From: Hydrogenophaga crocea
GTDB lineage: Bacteria; Pseudomonadota; Gammaproteobacteria; Burkholderiales; Burkholderiaceae_C
NCBI RefSeq assembly: GCF_011388215.1
Contig: NZ_CP049989.1
Location: forward strand, 4,258,001-4,322,000
Direction: 5' to 3'
Length of the DNA: 64,000 bases
The position numbers and the translations under genes are program-made. Under the pieces are notes generated by a model, which ran no database searches, had not been told where the DNA came from, and was given only the letters and a program-made list of their open reading frames with translations. Below, piece after piece: positions 14,655 to 23,236 of this stretch (its first letter is position 1; every line of letters begins with the position of its first letter).

Positions 14655-15695
14655 ATGGCCGGGGACGGAAAAAAACTACAGCCCATCATCGTCAAGCGCG
14701 TGAAGAAGGGCGGTCACGCGGCCCACGGCGGCGCGTGGAAGATCGCCTACGCCGACTTCGTCACGGCCATGATGGCCTTCTTCCTGCTCATGTGGCTGCT
14801 CGGCTCGACCGCCAAGGGCGAGCTGCAAGGCATCGCGAGCTACTTCTCCAACCCGGTCAAGGTCTCGCTCATGGGCGGCAATGGCACGGGCAACAGCAAC
14901 AGCATCATTCCTGGCGGCGGCCGCGACCTGTCGGCCACCAACGGCCAGCGCGACTCGGGCGACACCGAGCGCACGACCAAGGAGCTCGGTGCCCAGATGG
15001 CACGCGCCGAACTCGCGCGCAAGGAGCAGGAGCGCATCGACGCGCTCGAGCGCAAGATCAGCACGATGATCGACAGCAACGCCAAGCTCGGCGAGTACCG
15101 ATCGCAGATCCGCATGATCAAGACGCCCGACGGGCTGCACATCCTGATCGTGGACGACCAGAACCGCGCCATGTTCGACACCGGCAGCGCGCTCGTGAAG
15201 CCCTACATGCAGGAGATCCTGCGCACCCTGGGCAAGGCCCTGGGCGACGTGGAGAACCACCTGGCGCTGGCCGGCCACACCGACGCCTCGCCCTACGGCA
15301 GCGGCGATCGCGGCTACAGCAACTGGGAGCTCTCGGCCGACCGCGCCAACGCCTCGCGCCGCGAACTCGTGGCCGGCGGCCTGCCCGACAACAAGCTGCG
15401 CCGCGTCGAAGGCCTGGCCGCGAGCGTGCCGCTGCTGCCCGACAAGCCGCTGGACCCTTCGAACCGCCGCATCAGCATCGTGGTGATGACCAAGGAATAC
15501 GAGGAGCGCATGTTCCCGCCCGCGCTGCCGGCCGCGCCGCTGCCGCCCGCCAGCATGGGCACGGCGCCGGCCGCCCCAGCGACCAACCCCGCGGCCAACC
15601 CCGCGCCCGGCGCGCCGATGACGCCCAACATCGTGCCGCCCCTACAGATTTCCGCCAACCTGACGAAAGCTTCTGAAGAAGCGAGCCCGCGCTGA
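14655..15695 (+). CDS. motB: Flagellar stator protein MotB
   Basis: MotB anchors the stator to peptidoglycan and carries the proton-binding aspartate. In 346 residues, the membrane helix AYADFVTAMMAFFLLMWLLG places that aspartate at about D34. A plug/linker region follows (90-150). The OmpA-like peptidoglycan-binding domain contains LALAGHTDASPYGSG and NWELSADRANASRRELV. A Pro/Ala-rich tail of about 50 residues extends past the domain. It pairs with motA upstream. Confidence 0.97.
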   Translation: MAGDGKKLQPIIVKRVKKGGHAAHGGAWKIAYADFVTAMMAFFLLMWLLGSTAKGELQGIASYFSNPVKVSLMGGNGTGNSNSIIPGGGRDLSATNGQRDSGDTERTTKELGAQMARAELARKEQERIDALERKISTMIDSNAKLGEYRSQIRMIKTPDGLHILIVDDQNRAMFDTGSALVKPYMQEILRTLGKALGDVENHLALAGHTDASPYGSGDRGYSNWELSADRANASRRELVAGGLPDNKLRRVEGLAASVPLLPDKPLDPSNRRISIVVMTKEYEERMFPPALPAAPLPPASMGTAPAAPATNPAANPAPGAPMTPNIVPPLQISANLTKASEEASPR

Positions 15696-15737
15696 CCCTG
15701 GCGCGCCCGTGTTGCCCCTTGAACCGTGGAGCCTGCG

Positions 15738-16124
15738 ATGTCCACCCCGATGAAATTCCTGATCGTTGACGACTTCTCCACCATGCGCCGCATCGTGCGC
15801 AACCTGCTCAAGGAGATCGGTCACACCGATGCCGACGAGGCCGAAGACGGCGCGATCGCGCTGAACAAGCTCAAGTCGGGCGGGTTCAACTTCGTGGTCA
15901 CCGACATCAACATGCCGAACATGAACGGCTTCGAGCTGCTGTCGGCGATCAAGCAGGACGAAAAGCTCAAGCACCTGCCCGTGCTCATGGTGACCGCCGA
16001 GGCGCGCAAGGAAGACATCGTGCTCGCGGCGCAAAACGGCGCGGCCGGCTACATCGTCAAGCCTTTCACCAAGGCCACGCTGGAAGACAAGCTCGCCAAC
16101 ATCTTCAAGAAGCTCGGTCTCTGA
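15738..16124 (+). CDS. cheY: Chemotaxis response regulator CheY
   Basis: CheY is the single-domain receiver which, when phosphorylated, binds FliM and changes motor rotation. The 128 residues hold the full receiver set: acidic pair D11/D12 (VDDF), phosphoacceptor D56 (TDIN), T86 (VTAE) and K108 (VKPF). The start at 15738 was chosen for its GGAG site and [12 protein letters not shown] opening. cheZ starts 14 bases downstream. The rest of the che genes (cheA, cheW, cheB, cheR) are not in the window. Confidence 0.98.
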   Translation: MSTPMKFLIVDDFSTMRRIVRNLLKEIGHTDADEAEDGAIALNKLKSGGFNFVVTDINMPNMNGFELLSAIKQDEKLKHLPVLMVTAEARKEDIVLAAQNGAAGYIVKPFTKATLEDKLANIFKKLGL

Positions 16125-16138
16125 GCGCGGGGGCAGTC

Positions 16139-16756
16139 ATGAGCAGCGACACCAACGACACCGAGTCCGGCGCCAACCCGGACATGTTCCGCAAGCTGGG
16201 CAGCATCACGCGCCAGCTGCACGACGCGCTCAAGGAGCTGGGCTACACCGACAAGCTCCAGGGCACGGTGGAGCAGTTGCCCGATGCGCAGAGCCGCCTG
16301 TCCTACATCGCCCGCCTCACCGGCGAAGCCGCCGAGAAGGTGCTGAGCCAGGTGGAAGAGGGCAAGAAGGAGCAGGAGCAACTCGCCCGCCGCGGCCGCG
16401 AGCTCGCCGACACCATCCGCCGCGTGCCCGCGCTGGCCAAGGCCATGCCCGAGCTGCTCGAATGGTCGAACGACGTGGTCGCCCTGGCCGAGAAGACCGA
16501 CCAGCGCCTGACCGAGATCATGATGGCGCAGGACTTCCACGACCTCACCGGCCAGGTGATTGCGCGCGTGGTGAACCTGGCCGGCACGATAGAAGAGCAG
16601 CTGCTTGCGCTGCTGCTCGAGTCGGCCCCCTCGGGCCAGCCCGGGCAGGACAAGGCCTACGAACTCGCGGGCCCGGTGGTGAGCGCCGAAGGCCGCACCG
16701 ACGTGGTGACCAACCAGCAGCAGGTCGACGACCTGCTGGCGTCCCTGGGCTTCTGA
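16139..16756 (+). CDS. cheZ: CheY-phosphate phosphatase CheZ
   Basis: CheZ dephosphorylates CheY-P. The 205-residue helical protein contains the catalytic helix MMAQDFHDLTGQVI, where D135 and Q139 correspond to the enteric D143 and Q147 that position the attacking water. A flexible linker (about 165-190) leads to the C-terminal CheY-tethering peptide QQQVDDLLASLGF. It is coupled to cheY. An unrelated toxin-antitoxin pair follows after 80 bases. Confidence 0.97.
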   Translation: MSSDTNDTESGANPDMFRKLGSITRQLHDALKELGYTDKLQGTVEQLPDAQSRLSYIARLTGEAAEKVLSQVEEGKKEQEQLARRGRELADTIRRVPALAKAMPELLEWSNDVVALAEKTDQRLTEIMMAQDFHDLTGQVIARVVNLAGTIEEQLLALLLESAPSGQPGQDKAYELAGPVVSAEGRTDVVTNQQQVDDLLASLGF

Positions 16757-16835
16757 TCCTTCGGCCAGTGCGCCGCCCGCCCGCGGGCGGCGCTGTGTTG
16801 ACGTTGTGTATACGGGCTGGCATGCTTGGCGTCCC

Positions 16836-17105
16836 ATGCAAGCCGCCGCCACCACCATCAATGTCCGTGCACCCGCCGAGGTGCGCGACCTCATCGACCG
16901 CGCCGCCCAGGCCCAGGGCAAGACACGCACCGACTTCATGCTCGAGGCGTCTGTCGAGGCGGCCCGCCGCGTGCTGCTCGACCAGGTGTTTTTCCAGGCC
17001 GACGAGGCCCAGATGAAAGCCTTCCAGGCGGTGATGGAGCAGCCCGTCGAATACAACGCGGCCGTTCGCGCCCTGCTGTCGCGCCAAGCCCCGTGGTCGG
17101 CGTGA
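16836..17105 (+). CDS. DUF1778-type antitoxin (TacA-like)
   Basis: The 89-residue product begins MQAAATTINVRAPAEVRDLI, the ribbon-helix-helix start of DUF1778 antitoxins. The DNA-binding ribbon TINVRAP is followed by helices DLIDRAAQAQGKTRTDFML. The C-terminal half (LLDQVFFQADEAQMKAFQAV) is the toxin-neutralising arm. Such proteins repress their own operon and block a GNAT toxin. An in-frame GTG at 16806 exists, but ATG 16836 aligns with the family start. The gene overlaps the acetyltransferase gene by four bases and is inserted between cheZ and flhB. Confidence 0.85.
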   Translation: MQAAATTINVRAPAEVRDLIDRAAQAQGKTRTDFMLEASVEAARRVLLDQVFFQADEAQMKAFQAVMEQPVEYNAAVRALLSRQAPWSA

Positions 17106-17605
17106 GTCCCGGCCCGCTGCGCGCACCCGAGCCCCTCACCGCCGAGCACGACAGCTCGGCCTTCGTGTGCAAGCACCCGGCGCTGACCGAATGGCTGCAA
17201 AAGCGCGCCCTGAGCAACCAGGCCAGCGGGGCATCTAGCACCTACGTGGTGTGCACGGAGGACCGGGCCGTGGTGGGCTATTACGCGCTGGCGCCCGGGG
17301 CCGTCGCCCACGCCGTGGCCACCGGTCCGGTGCGGCGCAACATGCCCAGCCCGGTGCCGGTGTTCGTGCTGGGCCGGCTGGGCGTTCGGGCCGACTGGGG
17401 CGGTCGCGGCATCGGCGCGGGGCTGCTGCGGGACGCCTTGCTGCGCAGCGCGCAGGCCGCGCGCATCGTCGGCGGGCGCGCCCTGCTGTGTCACGCCATC
17501 GACGATGAAGCCCGCTCGTTCTATCTGCGGCACGGCTTCCAGCCTTCGGGCCTCGAACCCATGACCCTCATGGTCGGGCTGCAGGGCCTCGGTCCGCTGG
17601 TCTGA
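17102..17605 (+). CDS. GNAT acetyltransferase toxin (TacT-like)
   Basis: This 167-residue GNAT protein belongs to the TacT/KacT/AtaT group, which acetylates charged aminoacyl-tRNA and stops translation. Visible are the group's N-terminal blocks (PEPLTAEHDSSAF, WLQKRALSNQ, SGASSTYVV), the acetyl-CoA loop VRADWGGRGIGAGLL, and the C-terminal YLRHGFQPS. The catalytic tyrosine position in FYLRHGF is kept. The start is a GTG in GTGA overlap with the antitoxin stop; GTG 17093 is an alternative. It appears intact. Confidence 0.85.
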   Translation: MSPGPLRAPEPLTAEHDSSAFVCKHPALTEWLQKRALSNQASGASSTYVVCTEDRAVVGYYALAPGAVAHAVATGPVRRNMPSPVPVFVLGRLGVRADWGGRGIGAGLLRDALLRSAQAARIVGGRALLCHAIDDEARSFYLRHGFQPSGLEPMTLMVGLQGLGPLV

Positions 17606-17645
17606 CCGCGCGCGCCGAAAACCGCACACCCGGCCGTCGGCGAGG

Positions 17646-17690
17646 GGGAAAAGGGCGGTTTCGCACCGCCTTATCGCCCTTTAGTTTTGC
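17646..17690 (+). promoter_or_regulatory. Inverted repeat upstream of flhB, matching the fliE element
   Basis: The arms GGGAAAAGGGCG and CGCCCTTTAGTTTT are inverted around a 17-base spacer. CGCCTTATCGCCCTTTA (17667-17683) corresponds to CGCTTTTATGGGCCTTTA before fliE. In both places a TTT run and CGGCCC follow. It ends about 45 bases before the flhB ATG. It could also fold as a terminator-like hairpin for the toxin gene. The match to fliE makes a class II flagellar promoter element, possibly an FlhDC site, more likely. Confidence 0.45.
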
Positions 17691-17733
17691 GGCCCGCTTT
17701 CCACAATCAGGCTCACTGCTCAGAGCCTGATCG

Positions 17734-18888
17734 ATGGATTCCTCCGCCCAAGACAAGAACCTGCCAGCGACCCCGCAGCGCCTGAAGAAGGCGCGCGACG
17801 AGGGCCAGGTGGCGCGCTCGAAAGACCTCACCCACCTGGTGGTGCTGGGCGGCGGCATGGCCACGCTGTTCGCGCTCGCGCCCATGGGCTTCGGCCGCCT
17901 GCGCGATGCGCTGGCCACCCAGCTGCGTTTCGACAACGCCAGCGTGCGCACCCCCGAACTCATGCTGCAGCGCCTGGTGGACAACGCCGGCAATGGCCTG
18001 GTGCTGGTGCTGCCGCTGGCCCTGATCGTGGCCGCGATGGTGATCGCCGCCATCATCGCCTCGGGCGGTTACGCACCCAGCACCAAACCCATCGAGCCCA
18101 AGCTGTCCCACCTCGATCCGCTGGCGGGCATCAAGCGCCTGTTCTCGCGCCAGCAGCTGGTGGAAACCGCCAAGCTGTTGCTCATCGTGGCCATCATCCT
18201 CGCGGTGGCCACGCAGTTCGTGCGCTCGCACGCCGAGGCCTTCTCCACCCTGCTGATGCGCCCGCTCGAGGCCGGCATCGGCCAGCTCGCGCAATGGCTC
18301 ATGGCCGGCGTGGGCCTGCTGCTGCTGGTGGTGGGCGTGGTGGCCGCGATCGACGTGCCCACCCAGCGTGCGTTGCACAAGCACAAGCTGCGCATGTCGC
18401 ACGACGAGATCAAGCGCGAGCACAAGGAAGCCGAAGGCGACCCGCACGTGAAGGGCAAGCGCAAGCAGCGCCAGCGCGAGCTCGCGCAGCGCAACAGCAT
18501 CCGCGCCGTGCCCAAGGCCGACCTGGTGGTGATGAACCCGACCCACTACGCCGTGGCGCTGCGCTACGACGACGCCACCATGGCCGCCCCGCGCGTGATC
18601 GCCAAGGGCACCGACCTGATCGCGCTCAAGATCCGCGACGTCGCCAAGGCCAACAAGGTGCCGGTGCTCGAGTCGCCCATGCTGGCGCGCGCGCTCTACG
18701 CCCACGCCGAGATCGACCAGGAGATTCCTGGCGCGCTCTACACCGCCGTGGCCCAGGTGCTGGCCTGGGTGTACCAGCTCAAGGCCGCGCTGCGCGGCGA
18801 GGGCGTCATGCCCGCCGACCCGCAGCCGCAGGTGCCGCCCGAACTCGACCCCCATTTCAAGAAAGCCGCCCAGGAGTCTGAGGCATGA
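17734..18888 (+). CDS. flhB: Flagellar export gate protein FlhB
   Basis: FlhB is the self-cleaving export-gate component that switches substrate class from hook to filament. The 384 residues comprise four membrane helices in the first 210 residues. The cytoplasmic domain carries the cleavage motif NPTH with N at about residue 268 (VVMNPTHYAVALRY). The N-terminus reads ATPQRLKKARDEGQVARSKD, conserved in the family. Its stop overlaps the flhA start by four bases. Upstream lies the shared inverted repeat, and before that the toxin-antitoxin pair. Confidence 0.98.
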   Translation: MDSSAQDKNLPATPQRLKKARDEGQVARSKDLTHLVVLGGGMATLFALAPMGFGRLRDALATQLRFDNASVRTPELMLQRLVDNAGNGLVLVLPLALIVAAMVIAAIIASGGYAPSTKPIEPKLSHLDPLAGIKRLFSRQQLVETAKLLLIVAIILAVATQFVRSHAEAFSTLLMRPLEAGIGQLAQWLMAGVGLLLLVVGVVAAIDVPTQRALHKHKLRMSHDEIKREHKEAEGDPHVKGKRKQRQRELAQRNSIRAVPKADLVVMNPTHYAVALRYDDATMAAPRVIAKGTDLIALKIRDVAKANKVPVLESPMLARALYAHAEIDQEIPGALYTAVAQVLAWVYQLKAALRGEGVMPADPQPQVPPELDPHFKKAAQESEA

Positions 18889-20960
18889 ACGATCTGCAGC
18901 AATGGTTCAAGCGCAATGGCGCCATGGCCGGGGCCCTGGCCGCGCCCATGCTCGTGATGACGGTGCTCGCCATGATGGTGTTGCCGCTGCCGCCCTGGCT
19001 GCTCGACACCTTCTTCACGCTCAACATCGCGCTCGCGCTGGTGGTGATGATGGTGGCCGCGCACATGAAGCGCCCGCTGGACTTCTCGGTCTTTCCCACG
19101 GTGCTGCTGCTCACCACGCTGCTGCGCCTGTCGCTCAACGTGGCCTCGACGCGCGTGGTGCTGCTCGAAGGCCACACCGGCCCGGGCGCCGCGGGTGAGG
19201 TGATCGAGGCCTTCGGCCACTTCCTCATCGGCGGCAACTTCGCGGTCGGCCTGATCGTGTTCGTGATCCTGGTGGTGATCAACTTCGTGGTGATCACCAA
19301 GGGCTCCGAGCGCATCGCCGAGGTGTCGGCGCGTTTCACGCTGGACGCCATGCCCGGCAAACAGATGGCCATCGACGCCGACCTGGGCGCGGGCCTGATC
19401 GACGAGAAGGAGGCCAAGCGCCGCCGCGCCGAGGTGGGCGAAGAGGCCGAGTTCTTCGGCTCCATGGACGGTGCCTCCAAGTTCGTGCGCGGCGACGCGG
19501 TCGCCGGCATCCTGATCCTGATCATCAACATCATCGGCGGCTTCGCCATCGGCATGCTGCAGCACGGCCTGTCGGCGGGCCAGGCGGCCGACAACTACAT
19601 CCTGCTCGCGGTGGGCGACGCGCTGGTGGCGCAGATCCCCGGGCTGCTGATCTCGGTGGCCGCGGCCATGGTGGTCTCGCGCGTGGGCAAGGACGAGGAC
19701 GTGGGCAGCCTGGTGGCGCGCCAGATGTTCGTCTCGTGGCGCGTGATGGCGATCGCCGCCGGCGTGCTGTTCCTGCTCGGGATCATCCCCGGCATGCCGC
19801 ACGTGTTCTTCCTGGCCTTCGCCGCGCTGCTCGGCGGCGCGGCCTGGTGGCGCCGCCAGCAGGAACTCGCGCCCAAGCCCGCGACCGGCGACGCGCCGGC
19901 CGGCCCGGTCAACGACGGCGAAGCCAGCTGGGACGACCTGCAGCCCGTGGACCTGCTGGGCCTGGAGCTCGGCTACCGGCTGATTTCGCTGGTGGACAAG
20001 AACCGCCAGGGCGACCTGCTCACCCGCATCAAGGGCGTGCGCAAGAAGTTCGCGCAGGACGTGGGCTTCCTGCCCCCGCCGGTGCACGTGCGCGACAACC
20101 TCGAGCTGCGCCCCAGCGCCTACCGCATCACCCTGCGCGGCGTGGTGGTGGGCGAGGGCGAGGTCTTCCCCGGCATGTGGCTGGCCATCGACCCGGGCGG
20201 CACCGGCACGCCCCTGATCGGCACCCCCACCACCGACCCCGCTTTCGGCCTGCCCGCGCACTGGATCGACGAGCGCCAGAAGGAAAACGCGCAAATGGCC
20301 GGTTTCACCGTGGTTGATTCCGAGACTGTGCTGGCGACCCATCTTTCACACTTGATGCAAGTCCAGGCCGCCAAGTTGCTGAGCCGGACCGAGACCCAGG
20401 AACTGGTCGAACACGTGACCCGCCTGGCCCCGAAGCTGATCGAAGAAGTCGTTCCCAAGATGGTTTCCGTCGCCACGTTCCAGAAGGTGCTGCAGCTGCT
20501 CCTCGAAGAAGGTGTCAACGTGCGCGACATCCGCACCATCATCGAGTCGATCGCCGAACACGCGGTGCAGACCACCGAACCCCACGAACTGGCGCGCCGC
20601 GTGCGCATGGCGCTCGCCCCGGCCATCGTGCAGCAGATCTACGGCCCGGTGAAGGAGCTCGAGGTGATCGCCATCGAGCCCGGCCTGGAGCGCCTGCTGA
20701 TGCAGGCCCTGACCGGCAACAACGCCGGCGCGCTCGATCCCGGCGTGGCCGAGATGCTGAGCAAGTCCGCCACCGACATCGCCAACCGGCAGGAAGAAAA
20801 GGGCGTGCCCGCCTGCCTGCTGGTGCCCGACGCCATCCGCAGCGCCATGGCGCGCCTGCTGCGCCGTGCCGCCCCGCGCCTGCAGGTGCTGGCGCACAGC
20901 GAAGTGCCCGAAACCCACCTCATCCGCATCGGCCCCATCCTGGGCCAGCTCGCGGCCTGA
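18885..20960 (+). CDS. flhA: Flagellar export gate protein FlhA
   Basis: FlhA is the nonameric export gate that docks chaperone-substrate complexes. In 691 residues, the N-terminal half carries eight membrane helices and the highly conserved cytoplasmic loop (RFTLDAMPGKQMAIDADLGA, then a charged stretch around EAKRRRAEVGEEAEFFGSMD). The C-terminal half is the soluble docking domain (DLLGLELGYRLISLVD, and VSVATFQKVLQLLLEEGVNV). It is translationally coupled to flhB. flhF follows after 41 bases. Confidence 0.98.
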   Translation: MNDLQQWFKRNGAMAGALAAPMLVMTVLAMMVLPLPPWLLDTFFTLNIALALVVMMVAAHMKRPLDFSVFPTVLLLTTLLRLSLNVASTRVVLLEGHTGPGAAGEVIEAFGHFLIGGNFAVGLIVFVILVVINFVVITKGSERIAEVSARFTLDAMPGKQMAIDADLGAGLIDEKEAKRRRAEVGEEAEFFGSMDGASKFVRGDAVAGILILIINIIGGFAIGMLQHGLSAGQAADNYILLAVGDALVAQIPGLLISVAAAMVVSRVGKDEDVGSLVARQMFVSWRVMAIAAGVLFLLGIIPGMPHVFFLAFAALLGGAAWWRRQQELAPKPATGDAPAGPVNDGEASWDDLQPVDLLGLELGYRLISLVDKNRQGDLLTRIKGVRKKFAQDVGFLPPPVHVRDNLELRPSAYRITLRGVVVGEGEVFPGMWLAIDPGGTGTPLIGTPTTDPAFGLPAHWIDERQKENAQMAGFTVVDSETVLATHLSHLMQVQAAKLLSRTETQELVEHVTRLAPKLIEEVVPKMVSVATFQKVLQLLLEEGVNVRDIRTIIESIAEHAVQTTEPHELARRVRMALAPAIVQQIYGPVKELEVIAIEPGLERLLMQALTGNNAGALDPGVAEMLSKSATDIANRQEEKGVPACLLVPDAIRSAMARLLRRAAPRLQVLAHSEVPETHLIRIGPILGQLAA

Positions 20961-21001
20961 CCCCTTTCTCCGATTGATCGCTCACCTCCGGGATTGACAG
21001 C

Positions 21002-22489
21002 ATGAACATCCAACGCTTCATTGCCCCCACCTCGCGCGAAGCCATGGCCCGTGCGCGCCGCCAGATCGGCGACAGCGCCGTGATCCTCTCCACCCGCCAG
21101 ACCGCCGAGGGTTTCGAAGTGATGGCCGCGGCCGAAGAAAGCCTGGCCTCGATCGCCCAGGCGGCGCAGCCCGGCATGGCCGCCGCCGCGCCCGCCGCCC
21201 CCGCCGCGCGCAAGGAGGTGTTTGCCAACACCCAGACCTCGGTGGCCAACGACACCGAAGCCATGGCCATGAGCACGCTGTCCTTTCAGGACTACGTGCG
21301 CGAGCGCATGCTGCGCAAGCGCCGCGAGTCGCTGGGCGGCGCCGCCGCCGAGCCCGAGGCGCCGGTCGCCAAGGCCATGCCGCAGCCGGCCATGCGCATG
21401 GCCGATCCCGAGCCCATCGTGGTGCCGGTGCAGCGCTACAACGAGCCGCCGCAGATCAGCGCGCCCCGCGCCCAGCCCATCCGCACCCGCGACAGCGGTT
21501 TCGCCGACAGCCAGCCGCCCACGCGCTTCGCCACGCAGGACGACCAGCGCATGGCGGTCGAGCTCAACGCGCTCAAGGACATGATCGAAGAGCGCTTCAA
21601 CACCCTGGCCTGGCTGGGTTCGAGCAAGAACAACCCGATCCAGTCGAGCCTGATGCACAAGCTCATCCGCGCCGGCTATTCGCCCGCGATGGCGCGTGCG
21701 CTGCTCGAACGCCTGCCCGTCGAGGCCGGCGCCGGTGAAGCCCTGCGCTGGCTCATGGACGCCATCACGCGCAACCTGCGTGTGGCCGGCAACGGCGCGG
21801 GCCTGGCCGACGAGGGCGGCGTGGTCGCGCTCGTGGGCGCCACCGGCGTGGGCAAGACCACCACCGCCGCCAAGCTCGCCGCCCAGTGCGTCAAGCAGTA
21901 CGGCGCCGGCAGCGTGGGCCTGGTCACGCTCGACAGCTACCGCGTCTCGGGCTACGAGCAGCTGCGCTCCTTCGGCCGCATGCTCGGCGTGGTGGCCCAC
22001 CTGGCGCACGACCGCGCCGCGCTCAAGGACATGCTGGGCCTGCTGGCCGGCAAGCGCCTGGTCATCATCGACACCGCCGGCCTGGGCCAGCGCGACCAGC
22101 GCGTGCAGGACATGCTCGACGTGCTGGAGATGCCCACGCTCAAGAAGGTGCTGGTGCTCAACGCCGGCTCGCAGGGCGACACCATCGACGAAACCCTGTC
22201 CGCCTTCAAGGCCGACAAGCTGCACGGCGTGGTGCTCTCCAAGGTCGACGAGGCCGTCAAGCTCGGCCCCGCGATCGACGCCCTGGTGCGCCACCACGTG
22301 ACGCTGCGCGGCGTGGCCAACGGCCAGCGCGTGCCCGAAGACTGGCAGCAGCCCGATGCCGGCGCGCTGGTCAAGATGAGCATGGGCTCGGCGAACAAGT
22401 CGGCCTTCGACCCGGCCAACACCGACATGGGCTTCTACTTCGCCCAGTCCGGTGGCCGCAACGCCAACCTGGGTGGCCTGCATGTTTGA
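21002..22489 (+). CDS. flhF: Flagellar biosynthesis SRP-type GTPase FlhF
   Basis: FlhF is an SRP-family GTPase that selects the polar assembly site and recruits early basal-body parts. The 495-residue protein has a basic N-terminus (MNIQRFIAPTSREAMARARR), a long poorly conserved B domain (about 60-200), and the NG domain. The NG domain carries the P-loop GATGVGKTTTAAKLA at about 279-293, the G3-like VIIDTAGLGQRDQ and GVVLSKVDEAVKLG. A second basic or membrane-contacting region is not obvious. The neighbouring FlhG position is filled by a degenerate protein (22482-23234). Confidence 0.95.
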   Translation: MNIQRFIAPTSREAMARARRQIGDSAVILSTRQTAEGFEVMAAAEESLASIAQAAQPGMAAAAPAAPAARKEVFANTQTSVANDTEAMAMSTLSFQDYVRERMLRKRRESLGGAAAEPEAPVAKAMPQPAMRMADPEPIVVPVQRYNEPPQISAPRAQPIRTRDSGFADSQPPTRFATQDDQRMAVELNALKDMIEERFNTLAWLGSSKNNPIQSSLMHKLIRAGYSPAMARALLERLPVEAGAGEALRWLMDAITRNLRVAGNGAGLADEGGVVALVGATGVGKTTTAAKLAAQCVKQYGAGSVGLVTLDSYRVSGYEQLRSFGRMLGVVAHLAHDRAALKDMLGLLAGKRLVIIDTAGLGQRDQRVQDMLDVLEMPTLKKVLVLNAGSQGDTIDETLSAFKADKLHGVVLSKVDEAVKLGPAIDALVRHHVTLRGVANGQRVPEDWQQPDAGALVKMSMGSANKSAFDPANTDMGFYFAQSGGRNANLGGLHV

Positions 22490-23234
22490 GTTCGGTCTCG
22501 ACCAGGCCGCCGGCCTGCGCCTGGACATGCAGGCGCGCGAAGGCAGCCCGGCCCTCATGCCCCTGGCCAGCCCGGCCCAGCCCTCGCGCGGCTTCGAATG
22601 GCTGTGCCGCCTGGCCATGGCCCTGGCCGACGCCGGCCAGCGCGTGGTGGTGCTGGACGCCTGCGCCAGCGAGCGCGGCGACAGCGGCGGCCTGGTGCAT
22701 GCCCTGGCCGATGGCAGCGAGGCCCACCTGGGCCTGGACAGCAACCAACAGCACTGGCTCGTGATGCCCGCGGCCCACGGCCTGCAGACCCTGGTGGGCA
22801 CGGCCCGCGCGGGCGGCGCCGACATCGCGCTCTCGCGCCTGTTCGCGCCCTTCGCGGCCGGCACCCTGGTGCTGCTCTACGCCCCGGCGCAGGCGCTCGC
22901 GGGCCTGTTGGGCGGGGTGAGCGCGCGCGTGCTGGTGCCGGTGGTCGAACAACCCCAGGCCAGCATCGACGCCTACGGCGCGCTCAAGTGGCTGCACGGC
23001 GCGGGCCTGTGCCCGGTGCTGGCGCCGCTCGACGCCTCGGCGCAGGTGCTGGGCAACGTGATCGAGACCGCGCAGCGCCACCTGGGCCTGCGCACGCCGG
23101 TGTGGGCCCAGGGCAGCTGGGCCCAGCGCGTGCCCGACGGCGCCCTGGTGCGCGCGCACGCGCACCCCCTTTCCCAGCAAGCTTCCCACGCCCGCGGCCC
23201 GGTGGCCGCCGACGGTGCTTCCCTCTGGAGCTGA
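22482..23234 (+). CDS. FlhG/FleN-like protein lacking the ATP-binding P-loop
   Basis: The gene occupies the flhG slot between flhF and fliA and overlaps flhF by eight bases. The 250-residue product has a MinD/ParA-like trace: GFEWLCRLAMALADAGQRVV and VLDAC correspond to the first helix and strand after the nucleotide loop, and GLQTLVGTARAGG and AGTLVLLYAPA to later strands. The deviant Walker A (KGGVGKT) is absent; the equivalent place reads SPAQPSRGFEW. ATP binding as in true FlhG, which limits flagellar number by acting on FlhF, is therefore unlikely. It may be a structural remnant or an ATP-independent FlhF partner. The frame is open with normal codon use, so it is probably expressed. Confidence 0.65.
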   Translation: MFEFGLDQAAGLRLDMQAREGSPALMPLASPAQPSRGFEWLCRLAMALADAGQRVVVLDACASERGDSGGLVHALADGSEAHLGLDSNQQHWLVMPAAHGLQTLVGTARAGGADIALSRLFAPFAAGTLVLLYAPAQALAGLLGGVSARVLVPVVEQPQASIDAYGALKWLHGAGLCPVLAPLDASAQVLGNVIETAQRHLGLRTPVWAQGSWAQRVPDGALVRAHAHPLSQQASHARGPVAADGASLWS

Positions 23235-23236
23235 CG

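Noticed and set aside
16798..16826. TTGACG and TATACG before the DUF1778 antitoxin as promoter or operator
   Set aside because: The two hexamers are too close together for a promoter, and only a 6-base palindrome GTATAC is present.
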